IMG/VR virus record: IMGVR_UViG_3300009161_000031
Span: 37,004 to 101,003 of that record
From: a virus
Strand: one strand, 5' to 3'
DNA length: 64,000 nt
Shown here: positions 54,820-64,000 of the stretch, piece by piece
Position numbering within the stretch: position 1 is the first letter of the stretch
Layout: each line of letters begins with the position of its first letter
Translations under genes and position numbers: made by a program
The notes under the pieces: generated by a model
The model's input: the letters and a program-made list of their open reading frames with translations, nothing else
Database searches by the model: none
What the model was told of the DNA's origin: nothing

Positions 54820-55211
54820 TGGCACTGCCTAATCTAATTACTCTTGGTGGATATGAACTTACCGATCAGGGCCGCACTTTCTCGTCTGCGAGAGATGAGC
54901 GCTCAATTCCTGTTGAGCTTGCCAGCGGGCTTACTAAGAAATATTTCAAGGCAGTTAAGTATACTTTCAGCATTGCATGGACTCAACTGCCCAGTCTATC
55001 TACTCAAACATATGATAAGAAAGAAGCTCGTAATACTTTGAAGGTCTTGTCTGATACCCAGGCAGTTCTTCCGCTAATTGTTCGTGCGCCTATAGGCACG
55101 ACTCAAACCTACAACGTCTGGATAGAAAGTTATAGTGAAAACATTATGCGCAGGGATTTTGTGTCTGGTGCAATCTTTTATGAGGTTAGCTTAGAATTGA
55201 AACAACAGTAA
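54819..55211 (+). CDS. distal tail protein-like
   Basis: A 130-residue beta-rich protein directly after the tape measure gene (one-base overlap). Position and size fit a short distal tail (Dit-like) protein linking tube to hub. Strand pattern throughout (YFKAVKYTFSIAWTQLP, QTYNVWIESYSENIM). The family call rests mainly on context. Confidence 0.65.
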   Translation: MALPNLITLGGYELTDQGRTFSSARDERSIPVELASGLTKKYFKAVKYTFSIAWTQLPSLSTQTYDKKEARNTLKVLSDTQAVLPLIVRAPIGTTQTYNVWIESYSENIMRRDFVSGAIFYEVSLELKQQ

Positions 55212-55212
55212 T

Positions 55213-58200
55213 ATGCAGAATATATCCGGCACCCTTGCCACTGCTGTCCAAGACAGCGCCCATAATGTATTGCCTTATGTAGAGGCCGAATGGGTTAATG
55301 GCAGGTCTTTAACTAATGTTAAAGCATACTCTACATCAGATGATTATGTCGATTATATTAAATCCCTAAACCCTGCATTGCATTTTAGGCTTAACGACTC
55401 TTTTGATCTTGTACAAAACATGAATACTGGACCCAAGCCTGCATCTCATTGGAGAATGAATAACGCTTCAGACACTTTTGGGACAATCATTGCCGATGAA
55501 ATGGGTTACAACAATCTTTCCCTAAATGGAGCTAATTATACCTTGGCTCAACCTGGAGCTGTTAGAGATAATGACGCATCTGTTACCAACTATTCTATTG
55601 GATTCAATACTTCTACCGCTCCATTAAGTGCATATGCGCAATCTTCCAGTCCAGATTTACAAAATAAATGGAGTATTGTAGATAATCCAAACTTTAGCTT
55701 TGAGTGCTGGATTAAACCAGGGGGTGATGCGGGTGTGCTAGACCGTGGCAAGCATGTTGTAGCACATCACGTTGGAAAACGCTTTAATGAGAAGAATATT
55801 CTTGTAGACAAAATTGAATGGATGTTTTCAGTCGATGCCGCACCATCGGCTTTAGCGTCTACTTCTGCAGTATACCCCAGTTTTGTGATTGTGAACAATA
55901 CTGGAAATGCACTAACTATGGCTCAGGACCTACAGAATGTATACATGTCTATAAAATCTCCTAACTCTATAGCGGTTGGTGCATGGTCGCATATTGTAGT
56001 AACATACAATTCTAAAGAATTAAAAATATATATTAACAGTGTTCTTGTTGCAACCGAGTCAAGGCAAAATGGTAACCTCATTGACATTGCTAGCGGTACA
56101 CTGTATATTGCGAGCGCACATCAATCTTCTATGTTATTAGATGGCGTTGGCTCAGGGTTTGATACTAACCTTAACGCATTGAGGGGATATATAGATGAAA
56201 TTGCTATATATCAAGATTGTCTTTCCTTTGCTGACGTTGCACGAAGGTGGAAGTCTGGGTCTTTAAAAGTATTGACTAGGTCCTCTACGGATGTCGTGCA
56301 TCAAAATATTAAAGATTTTTCGGGCAAGGGAAGGGACGGTTTTCTTGACTTTGCAACCTCGGCCACCGTCAATTTCAATCCTAAGTCTAATGGTACGGTT
56401 GTATCTCCGTTTATTGGTCGTTTAGACGGAGGTAGTTTATTTTTTATAGATAAGACATCTAAAGTAGATGCCGGGTATTTTACTTCAGATAATACATCTA
56501 CGGGAACGAGTGTTTATACTGGCAATAATTTGACAGTTAGCGCATGGGTGTATGTTACTGCACTTAATGGAACAGGTGCCGAATCTGTTGAGATGATTGC
56601 TGCACAAGGCAATGGCTCCAGTGGATCTGCTGTCAATAATGCATGGTATCTTGCAATGAGAAAACAAGCATCTAGTGGTGTAATTCAGATTACTGCCTCT
56701 ATCAACGATGGTGCCAGCAACCCTATTGCTCAATATACGTCTATCTCTATTAATGCTTGGCATCATATTGTAATGACTGTAGATAGTAGCAATAGATTAA
56801 ATCTTATGGTTGATGGCAATTACGCCCAAGCTGAAACGGATCGGGTTTCCGGTGTTGGAACTATGAATATGAATCCAGCGTGGAAAACATTTATAGGTGG
56901 AAGAGTAGGATTCACTGAAGGATGTAGAGATACATATATTGCTGAAGTAGCTATTATTAATGCTAAGACTGACCTTAGAGCATGGTCTACTTTGTATAAG
57001 TCTGTTATTAATGTTAATGACTATAAAGCTATTAATAAAATTTATAATCCACTTCAAGTTATAAACGGTAAAACTGAGAATACTGTTCCTTGGGCAGTTT
57101 TAGATGCTTTGGATGAAAATGGCGAAACTATTACCGCTGATGGCGACTATCATTTCACTGAACGCAATGAGGTTCTTGTAGACACAGACTATGAATATGG
57201 TTGGTGGTCTAAAGTTAAATCTGATTTTGCAGCTAATTTTCCAAACAAACCAAGTATTTATTTAACTTTTGATGCCATATCAGCTAACTATGTTGATTTG
57301 TATAGTACTTTAAAATATGGTGCAATTAGGACAGGATCTTTTTATTATCAATTAGAGTCTGGAACCTGGGTTGGCCCTCTTGCTTTTTCTGTAGACAGTG
57401 AAAGTAAATATATTTATTCAATTGGCTCTATTGTAAAAATTAAAGCATTGCATTTATTTATAGATTCCTCAGCATATGTAAATGATTGTGCAAGGATTGA
57501 AGAATTTGCTCCACGATTTACTGAAGATATTTCTTCCTATGTCTCTAGCATGGAAGTAGATAAAGTTCGTGAAAACTTCGATAGCTCAGTACCACTAGGC
57601 GCAACCGGAGCAAATACATGCAACCTAACCTTAGACAACACAAGCAAAAGATTTAATCTTGAGAATTCGTCTAGCGATCTTTATGGTCTAATATTTCCGG
57701 GTGTCAAATTTACTGTTGGATATAAGTACGCTACGTCTAGCGGGTCTAGCCCCGAATACATACAAGAGGGAATTTTTTATTCGGATAACTGGAACCTTGG
57801 TTCCGATAATATGGTGGCATCTGTTCAGTGCAGAGACTTCAGTGGAAAAATGCAAGATAGCATGATGGTAGATGGATATATATCTACAGATGCTACCGCA
57901 GCAGAAGCAATATCTGACTTGGCGCTTAGGAGTGGAGTTCCTGCATCTAAACTAAATATTGATAACAACTATAACACTGAAATAATTAAAGATGCTCCCG
58001 ATGCCTACTGGCGCTTCAATGAAACTCAACTAGAGCCATTTGCTCTTAACTTTAATGGAAGTGTATATCTATATAGTCACCCATTTGCTGACTTGTTGAT
58101 GGGTACAGGCAATGTCACTGGCGCTCAAATTAAAAATACTACGTATGCTTCGACTAAAGTTCTGCCAAGAACATTCTATGATTTTCCAAACTCGGAGTTG

Positions 58201-61200
58201 ACGCTAGAGTTCTGGATTAAATGTGCTACTCCGGCTGCCAAAAAAACTGTAATAAACTATGCCACAAAAAGATATGCCAATGAATTCAGTGTCAATATTG
58301 ATACCGCCGGAAAGATTGAAACAAGAATACTTTCATTTGCTCCAGGCACTGCAGTAGGTGTCGGAACAGCTTCCACGGCTGTAGTTGCAGATAATATTTG
58401 GCATCACGTTGCTATTGTAGTTGATCCAACTATTGCAGCAACTGTTGGCAATACTACTCAAATATCATATTTTATTGATGGAGTTGTAGATAATACTTTT
58501 GTAGTTTCATCTTTTTCAGGATTTAGGCCATCTGGACAAATGCTTATTGGTGCGGGGTTTTCTGCTTCCACAGTTACAGGTTCGTTAGCCAATGGTCCTC
58601 ATACTTTAGATACTGCAAGCATTTTTTCTGGATCGCTGAAAGAAATCAAACTGTGGGGCACTGCGCGTAGTCAGTCTCAAATCAGAAAATATATGAACTC
58701 CCCAGTGGCAAATAAAAAAATTGGAGCGCACAGTAGCAATCTCTATAAGAGTATGATTATTGCTGCTGCTCCTGTTGCTTATTATCCTCTTGACTTAAAG
58801 TTAAACAGCGGTACTACAACCTACGGTTCTCCTCTGGTTAGAGATATTTCCGGCTTTGATCGCAACGGCTTGCTTGTTAGCTCAGGCTTTACGTCGGTTG
58901 CTGGCCCAATAATTAGCGAAGATTCAAGCTCTGCTATAAAATTTAAAGCATCTAATACTACATCTTATATAACTGCTTCTAATACTTCGATCACTCCATA
59001 TGAGGGAACTCAAGATGGGAACATTGCGTATAGTGCATATGATTTCAGCCTTACGCCAACTGTACTAAGTACTACTGGGCAATTTACTTTTGAAGCATGG
59101 GTAAACCCTACTTCTAGGTTGTTAACTCCCATTGCTTCCAAAACATCTGCTACTCTTGCCGAAAAAGAATGGGATTTATCGATAAACACTTCCGGTCTAC
59201 TGCAGTTTAGAGCATATACCGGGGCAAGTGGACTATCTGCAGTAACCGCAACCAGCAGCACCGATAGTCCATTGCAATTAAATGCATGGAATCATATTGC
59301 CGTTACGCTTGGTGGTTCTAAGCTGGAAATGTATGTAAATGGCAAAAATGTAACTGGTGGTGTAAAATTTGCAAACGCCAGCTTGCTTAGATCTACTACA
59401 CCTGCTCCATTTAGAATAGGTGCAAATAATGTCAGTACCGCTGCAGACACTTATGCTTCTACTTTGTCTATATCTCATGTAGCAATTTATGCAAGGGTTC
59501 TTCCCTTAATAGAATTATATTCGCATTACTCTAAAGCAGGATATGATTCTTCTATAATAAATTCATCTCAAGATGGAAAATTATTGTACTATTGGCCTTT
59601 AAATCAAGGTAGATTTTTTGAATATGAAGATTTTAAAAAATCTGGTTTTGCTTATAAATTTAATTCAAAAAGTAACCAAAATATATGCCCCAATGTAACA
59701 AAATTTACTAATCATATGTATGCCTATACAGCAGACAATGTTGGAACTAGTGCAACATCTACAGCAATTACCAGTTCTTTGTGGAACAAGAGTGGTGTAT
59801 TGGCTGTAAGAGATTATGCGTCTGACAAAAATTATTTAACGTATCGCATGGGAGCCGCTGCTCCATATGATGAAAAAATAGCGGCCAATCAGATTTCTCC
59901 TAATTTCGCAGGGCCAATATCCTCTGAGGCAGCAAGGTCCACGAAGTTCTCTTCTGCCCTTAATCATGTGGCATATTTAAATTACACTACAGATTTACCA
60001 ATGACTGTAAGTTCCACTTCTCCTCTAAGTATGGAGATGTGGATAAACCCAACTAGTGTAACATCTAAGCAATATCTGTTTTCTCGTGAAAACTTTGGGG
60101 CTACGGATGTTGCTGGAAGCTGGCGCATATTTCTAGATTCAGACTCTAAGGTCAAATTTGAGATTCATCAAACTTCTGGAGCGACTTTGTTGGCTGTTAC
60201 CCCAACTACCTTTGGCGGATACCCATCCTTGACTGCCAACGCTTGGTCACATTTAGGATTTACTTTTACAGTAGCATCTACTACCTGCACTGCAAGCATC
60301 TACCTTAATGGTGTCTTGTATGCTCAATATGCGTGGTCTACAGCAACTGCTGCTCTAACATCAGCGCAAGTTAAGATGATAATCGGTGGCAATAGAGCTG
60401 TTGGTGTCAACGACTTTGATGGCTATATTTCTAATTTTGCTATCTACAATAAACTACTGACAGTCGATAAATTCTTGAAACATTATGTTCGAGGTAAAAG
60501 TATTAGACAAAATGTCTATGATATGATTGCAACTTCATCTGAGTCTTATTGGGCTGAAATGCTTAAGATTGCTACAGCTGATATTGGAATGTATTTCTTT
60601 GATGAGTTTGGGAATTTTGTGTACGAGCATGGAAGATCATATGATGATGCCCTAGATACTCAACATGCTGTAGTTCAGTATACGTTAGATCAAAATCAAG
60701 ATATTATTTCTGCTTCTCAGACAGTAGAACTGCACACTAATAAAGTTAAAGTTAAAGTCTACCCCAAAATGACCACTAGCTCATCCACACCAAATATTTG
60801 GGCCGCTGCTGCTAATGAGTCTTTGGCTATATGTTTGTTGGCGAGTTCTACGTCAGCGTATAATACAGACTCATTGTCATTGGAGTTAACTTTGAATAAT
60901 GCTTCTCTTTATGAGCCACTTTGGCCAATGAGCGGTGTTGTTAAAATTGATAATGAATTTATCAAATACACTAAATCCAGCGGCAGTTCTTTATTTGACC
61001 TTGAGCGAGGATATTGGGGATCTACAGCCGCCTATCATAAATCTGGGTCTGTCGTTGGAGAGGCTCGTGAATACAATTTGGAGTGGAGTAATCAACCTGT
61101 TTATTTTGTTAAATATCCTTTCATTACTGGTGTCATTTATGATAAAACTGTTGTAGCCTCTAATTGGAGATTTAATGGACAAAAAGGATATATTAGATTG

Positions 61201-61650
61201 TTTCCATCTAATTCAGCTAGAGCATCTGATAGATATATTGTTCTAGAAGGCACCAACCCTGTCACTAAACTAGTAAACCACTTCGTAGTTTCTGGAGTCG
61301 TAGGAACATCTAGTGAGTCTAGTAAGCAAAACATTGTTGAAGTATTGTCGGACTATAAAGACAATATTAGAAAATATGGAGAAAAAATATTAGAAATTGA
61401 CAATCCGTTAATTCAAGATGCTGAGTATGCTAAAGATTTAGCTCAGTTCTTGCTTGCCAAATACTCTATTCCTTGTCCGGTTTTACAAATTTCTACTATG
61501 GGGATACCTCAACTACAATTGGGTGATAGAATAAAGATACAATCTTTAGATGGATTATCTCTTTCTAACGATGAATATTGGATTATGTCAATAAATATGT
61601 CTTATGATGGTGGAATTAATCAAACAATGACTCTCAGGAAAGTATCTTAA
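55213..61650 (+). CDS. tail hub protein with five LamG-like domains
   Basis: A 2145-residue tail tip protein. Five concanavalin/LamG-like modules are recognisable by their repeated F.CWIKPG / VSAWVYV / LEFWIK / FEAWVNPT / MEMWINPT strands near residues 165, 441, 997, 1292 and 1607. A hub-like region with SSYVSSMEVDKVRENF and FSGKMQDSMMVDGY occupies about 770-925, and a second hub-like region 1765-2145. Three LamG domains are therefore inserted between the two hub halves. LamG domains bind sugars, so this is probably the receptor-recognition tip. No peptidase motif was noticed. Confidence 0.85.
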   Translation: MQNISGTLATAVQDSAHNVLPYVEAEWVNGRSLTNVKAYSTSDDYVDYIKSLNPALHFRLNDSFDLVQNMNTGPKPASHWRMNNASDTFGTIIADEMGYNNLSLNGANYTLAQPGAVRDNDASVTNYSIGFNTSTAPLSAYAQSSSPDLQNKWSIVDNPNFSFECWIKPGGDAGVLDRGKHVVAHHVGKRFNEKNILVDKIEWMFSVDAAPSALASTSAVYPSFVIVNNTGNALTMAQDLQNVYMSIKSPNSIAVGAWSHIVVTYNSKELKIYINSVLVATESRQNGNLIDIASGTLYIASAHQSSMLLDGVGSGFDTNLNALRGYIDEIAIYQDCLSFADVARRWKSGSLKVLTRSSTDVVHQNIKDFSGKGRDGFLDFATSATVNFNPKSNGTVVSPFIGRLDGGSLFFIDKTSKVDAGYFTSDNTSTGTSVYTGNNLTVSAWVYVTALNGTGAESVEMIAAQGNGSSGSAVNNAWYLAMRKQASSGVIQITASINDGASNPIAQYTSISINAWHHIVMTVDSSNRLNLMVDGNYAQAETDRVSGVGTMNMNPAWKTFIGGRVGFTEGCRDTYIAEVAIINAKTDLRAWSTLYKSVINVNDYKAINKIYNPLQVINGKTENTVPWAVLDALDENGETITADGDYHFTERNEVLVDTDYEYGWWSKVKSDFAANFPNKPSIYLTFDAISANYVDLYSTLKYGAIRTGSFYYQLESGTWVGPLAFSVDSESKYIYSIGSIVKIKALHLFIDSSAYVNDCARIEEFAPRFTEDISSYVSSMEVDKVRENFDSSVPLGATGANTCNLTLDNTSKRFNLENSSSDLYGLIFPGVKFTVGYKYATSSGSSPEYIQEGIFYSDNWNLGSDNMVASVQCRDFSGKMQDSMMVDGYISTDATAAEAISDLALRSGVPASKLNIDNNYNTEIIKDAPDAYWRFNETQLEPFALNFNGSVYLYSHPFADLLMGTGNVTGAQIKNTTYASTKVLPRTFYDFPNSELTLEFWIKCATPAAKKTVINYATKRYANEFSVNIDTAGKIETRILSFAPGTAVGVGTASTAVVADNIWHHVAIVVDPTIAATVGNTTQISYFIDGVVDNTFVVSSFSGFRPSGQMLIGAGFSASTVTGSLANGPHTLDTASIFSGSLKEIKLWGTARSQSQIRKYMNSPVANKKIGAHSSNLYKSMIIAAAPVAYYPLDLKLNSGTTTYGSPLVRDISGFDRNGLLVSSGFTSVAGPIISEDSSSAIKFKASNTTSYITASNTSITPYEGTQDGNIAYSAYDFSLTPTVLSTTGQFTFEAWVNPTSRLLTPIASKTSATLAEKEWDLSINTSGLLQFRAYTGASGLSAVTATSSTDSPLQLNAWNHIAVTLGGSKLEMYVNGKNVTGGVKFANASLLRSTTPAPFRIGANNVSTAADTYASTLSISHVAIYARVLPLIELYSHYSKAGYDSSIINSSQDGKLLYYWPLNQGRFFEYEDFKKSGFAYKFNSKSNQNICPNVTKFTNHMYAYTADNVGTSATSTAITSSLWNKSGVLAVRDYASDKNYLTYRMGAAAPYDEKIAANQISPNFAGPISSEAARSTKFSSALNHVAYLNYTTDLPMTVSSTSPLSMEMWINPTSVTSKQYLFSRENFGATDVAGSWRIFLDSDSKVKFEIHQTSGATLLAVTPTTFGGYPSLTANAWSHLGFTFTVASTTCTASIYLNGVLYAQYAWSTATAALTSAQVKMIIGGNRAVGVNDFDGYISNFAIYNKLLTVDKFLKHYVRGKSIRQNVYDMIATSSESYWAEMLKIATADIGMYFFDEFGNFVYEHGRSYDDALDTQHAVVQYTLDQNQDIISASQTVELHTNKVKVKVYPKMTTSSSTPNIWAAAANESLAICLLASSTSAYNTDSLSLELTLNNASLYEPLWPMSGVVKIDNEFIKYTKSSGSSLFDLERGYWGSTAAYHKSGSVVGEAREYNLEWSNQPVYFVKYPFITGVIYDKTVVASNWRFNGQKGYIRLFPSNSARASDRYIVLEGTNPVTKLVNHFVVSGVVGTSSESSKQNIVEVLSDYKDNIRKYGEKILEIDNPLIQDAEYAKDLAQFLLAKYSIPCPVLQISTMGIPQLQLGDRIKIQSLDGLSLSNDEYWIMSINMSYDGGINQTMTLRKVS

Positions 61651-62651
61651 TGGAATCTTATAAGCCAGTGTCGTGGTCGTCAGAGCCTTTGTCTATTGAT
61701 AAAATACAAGCGATGATACAAAATGATCAATCGATTGCAGATGAAATTGATCTTAGACCTCGTGGAGTTATTGGGTATAGTGAACTTACTATGTATGCTT
61801 CTAATACCGGTAAAAAAGGATATCGAGACGTAGACAGAGCTTTTTATCCAAATTATGCCGCTACTTTAGTGTCAGCTGCTGACATGACTAATGTTAAAAA
61901 TACTGGAGAAAAAATTCGTGAATACACTCGCGTTATTGACAATTGGGAAATAAATCCCAATGGTCTGTCTTTAAATATTAATGTTGAGCCAAATCGTATT
62001 ATTCATTTTGAATTGTATATTCCTATTTTTACTCACAACAACCCCAATGTTGGCCCAAACACATCTGATAACTGGGCTATTGATGCTTTTGTTATTACTC
62101 GCGACGGGGAGCAAATTATTGCAGAGTCTGGAACAGATTTATGGACAGCGATGCCAGGTTCTAGGTCATTGAGGTCTTTCTATTATGACTGCTTTGATAT
62201 AGGTGCCACTTCAGGTCCACATCTTTATGAGGTTATGTGGAGATGTCAGTCGTCAGTGGTAGCCCAGCAACTTGAAATGGAAATCTGGGAGCAAAATCGC
62301 AATACAATAGTTGGTCTACCGTCTTCAGTTACTGAGCCCGATCAACAATACTATTCAGCGTCGGATGCAACTACTATAGGCTCCGGCAGTGGCAGATATA
62401 ATCTTTCCGACTTCACAAGCCCTCAAGATTCTCCTATAAAGTATACTGAGGTAGTAGGTATTGTTGAAACCTACACAGGCAACCCTAGCCTGTCGCCAGC
62501 AACATTTGCTGGAACAGGCTACTATCCATTTGCTGGTGTAATCCCAACAGCGCAGTTTATTGCTACTGACTGCGGTGATGCTACGTCTGCTATAATAAAG
62601 ATAGACGGAGAGACTAAGACGGGAGATGCAAATGCAAATACACCAGCCTAA
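61650..62651 (+). CDS. minor tail protein, trio member 1
   Basis: A 333-residue tail protein, one-base overlap with the hub gene. The N terminus (SWSSEPLSIDKIQAMIQND..., PRGVIGYSELT) shares a layout with the next two genes: a short aromatic start, a helix ending in ND, then a Gly turn. The rest is a beta domain with a Trp-rich middle (EVMWRCQSSVVAQQLEMEIW). Possibly a receptor-binding or tip accessory. Confidence 0.7.
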   Translation: MESYKPVSWSSEPLSIDKIQAMIQNDQSIADEIDLRPRGVIGYSELTMYASNTGKKGYRDVDRAFYPNYAATLVSAADMTNVKNTGEKIREYTRVIDNWEINPNGLSLNINVEPNRIIHFELYIPIFTHNNPNVGPNTSDNWAIDAFVITRDGEQIIAESGTDLWTAMPGSRSLRSFYYDCFDIGATSGPHLYEVMWRCQSSVVAQQLEMEIWEQNRNTIVGLPSSVTEPDQQYYSASDATTIGSGSGRYNLSDFTSPQDSPIKYTEVVGIVETYTGNPSLSPATFAGTGYYPFAGVIPTAQFIATDCGDATSAIIKIDGETKTGDANANTPA

Positions 62652-63549
62652 TGTTTCTACATTTGCTAAAGCTGACTATAAATTGCTTCAGCAAATGTGT
62701 GATAATGATGATGATATTCGCAATAATCTAGAGATGAACGCTAAAGGCATAGTTGCTTTAGGCATGGCTAATAATATGAATTTGGCACTTCCTAATTATT
62801 CTAATGCCTTTGGGGCTTATTCGCAGTCAACATCTGTAAATTGGCTGGATGTGCAGTTTAGTTATCCAAATACCACAAAATTTTCTGTAAACTTTGAGGC
62901 CAATCGTTATTATAAATTTATGATACATTTTGATTATGTCTGGGCCGCCAATGTAAGGGTCGGTGCTGGAGATGTTTTAGGCAAAACGGGACGTATTGAA
63001 GTTAGAGTAAGGGATGTTACTCACCGAAGAGATGTAATCTATTGGACTAATCTAGTAGATCCTGATTATAATATGGGCGGGTATGTTGCGGGTCCCTACA
63101 TTTTACATAGAGATACTGAAGCGGGTAATCATCCAGATGTAAACATATATAGTTGGGATGAGCCGTCTGCGGACGGTTGTGTGCCTAGTTCGTGCCATGC
63201 AGTTAGAGTTATGGCTGCAAAAACTAGTGGAGCGTCTGTTCTAAAAGTTCAATTTAGGCCAATGTTTGCTTTTGGTGGAGTCCAACCTCCTTTGTCTCTG
63301 GATGTAACCAGCACTGCCCAGCCAGTAATTGGTCTTCCCCAACAGTATGTTGCGGATGCAGGTCGCGGTGGCATCAGGGACACTGAGGCGATTAAACAGT
63401 TTAATGGATATTTCTCTGTAGAGGATTGCGGTCCAGTTGAGAAGCCCGCTGGAGTGGCTGCTGGTACGCTTGATGATAACTCTATTTCTCCATATTTTGA
63501 GGCGTATGAAAATCATGCCTATGATACAACGGCGACGGATAGACCATAA
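62626..63549 (+). CDS. minor tail protein, trio member 2
   Basis: A 307-residue tail protein sharing layout with its neighbours (YKLLQQMCDNDDDIRNNLEMN, then KGIVALG) and a similar beta domain (FSVNFEANRYYKFMIHFDY). It overlaps trio member 1 by 26 bases. Two in-frame ATG codons lie at 62626 and 62632. Likely a paralog of member 1 with diverged receptor region. Confidence 0.7.
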   Translation: MQMQIHQPNVSTFAKADYKLLQQMCDNDDDIRNNLEMNAKGIVALGMANNMNLALPNYSNAFGAYSQSTSVNWLDVQFSYPNTTKFSVNFEANRYYKFMIHFDYVWAANVRVGAGDVLGKTGRIEVRVRDVTHRRDVIYWTNLVDPDYNMGGYVAGPYILHRDTEAGNHPDVNIYSWDEPSADGCVPSSCHAVRVMAAKTSGASVLKVQFRPMFAFGGVQPPLSLDVTSTAQPVIGLPQQYVADAGRGGIRDTEAIKQFNGYFSVEDCGPVEKPAGVAAGTLDDNSISPYFEAYENHAYDTTATDRP

Positions 63550-64000
63550 TGTATAAATCTTTAAAATGGTCACCTCAATCTCCTTTGACTTCGGCATCTT
63601 TAAACCAGATGGTTGAGAATGATAAAGATAATTATGTTCTTTGCGCAACCTCTGCTGGCACAGTAATCGCTATATCTGAAATGAAACAAAGATTTGAGAC
63701 AATGCCTGGAAATGTTCCTATTCGGATACCATACCTTGGCGTAGATGCTTTTAGGGCTCCATACACTGGATGGTATAAAGCACATTTTTCTTGCGCTGCT
63801 GCTAGGCAAGATACTACAAATATTGATGGATCAAACGCAGCGGTAGGAACCTCAGGTCAAGGAAGGTCGGCATTATCATATTTGGATGGATTTTATTTTG
63901 TAATAACCGCTAAACATACTAATGCCGCAACAGATAAAAATGTGTTTACTGAAATACAAAACACAAATCAAGAAAGTTTGTTTAGCGACATTCAAAAAGA
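63549..64000 (+). CDS. minor tail protein, trio member 3 (cut by window edge)
   Basis: The first 150 residues of a third related tail protein (MYKSLKWSPQSPLTSASLNQ, then MVENDKDNYVLC). The ATG overlaps the upstream stop. The same N-terminal layout as members 1 and 2 is visible: aromatic start, LNQMVEND helix, then a beta domain. The end lies outside the window. Confidence 0.7.
   Translation, partial: MYKSLKWSPQSPLTSASLNQMVENDKDNYVLCATSAGTVIAISEMKQRFETMPGNVPIRIPYLGVDAFRAPYTGWYKAHFSCAAARQDTTNIDGSNAAVGTSGQGRSALSYLDGFYFVITAKHTNAATDKNVFTEIQNTNQESLFSDIQK

Noticed and set aside
1-64000. tRNA genes and integrase
   Set aside because: No cloverleaf with a TTCRA arm or recombinase motif was noticed by eye; a tRNA scan would be decisive.

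Overview
The window looks like about half of a large long-tailed bacteriophage genome, most likely infecting a Gram-positive actinobacterium. It holds a HK97-type head module, a tail module with a 2557-residue tape measure and no sheath gene, an NlpC/P60 endolysin, ThyX and a class II ribonucleotide reductase. At least ten genes start 6-7 nt after a -10 box, so they are probably leaderless, a habit typical of actinobacteria. No integrase, repressor, terminase, DNA polymerase or tRNA was recognised, so the replication and packaging genes probably lie outside the window.

Layout. (1) 1-2207: an AT-rich plus-strand operon of seven small overlapping genes of unknown function. (2) 2208-3786: about 1.6 kb without ordinary genes, holding a multi-hairpin RNA candidate, two possible hydrophobic micropeptides with at least one good ribosome binding site, and a strong plus-strand terminator. 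(3) 3787-4547: a minus-strand operon of three small genes. (4) About 4600-16800: a GC-rich island of 23 small minus-strand genes. Most sit alone or in pairs between their own promoter (TTGACT-N17-TAGTTT type, spacer exactly 17 in all 18 promoters placed) and their own tandem GC-rich hairpins. Several genes share whole sequences, only N termini or only C termini, as if cassettes are duplicated and recombined. Ten copies of the palindrome CACTCTAAGTG lie between units. (5) 17098-23043: a minus-strand block with a C5 DNA methyltransferase, a thermonuclease-fold protein, endolysin, an Nmad1-like protein, small membrane proteins and ThyX. (6) 23203-27201: plus-strand small genes, many leaderless and several zinc-ribbon-like, plus a clan GH-A glycoside hydrolase. 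(7) 27188-30460: three glycosyltransferases and a methyltransferase. (8) 30569-32593: ribonucleotide reductase. (9) 33013-64000: structural genes in order: portal, protease/scaffold fusion, major capsid, minor structural proteins, connectors, tail terminator, tail tube, tail chaperones with a -1 frameshift, tape measure, distal tail protein, LamG-rich hub and three receptor-side tail proteins, the last one cut by the window edge.

The parts work together as follows. ThyX and the reductase supply nucleotides. The methyltransferase and Nmad1-like protein suggest modified DNA. The glycosyltransferase cluster may decorate virion proteins or make a glycan. The endolysin with candidate membrane proteins serves lysis. 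The cassette island is the least ordinary part and the best candidate for an undescribed accessory system. All functions are read from sequence features only; no search was run.
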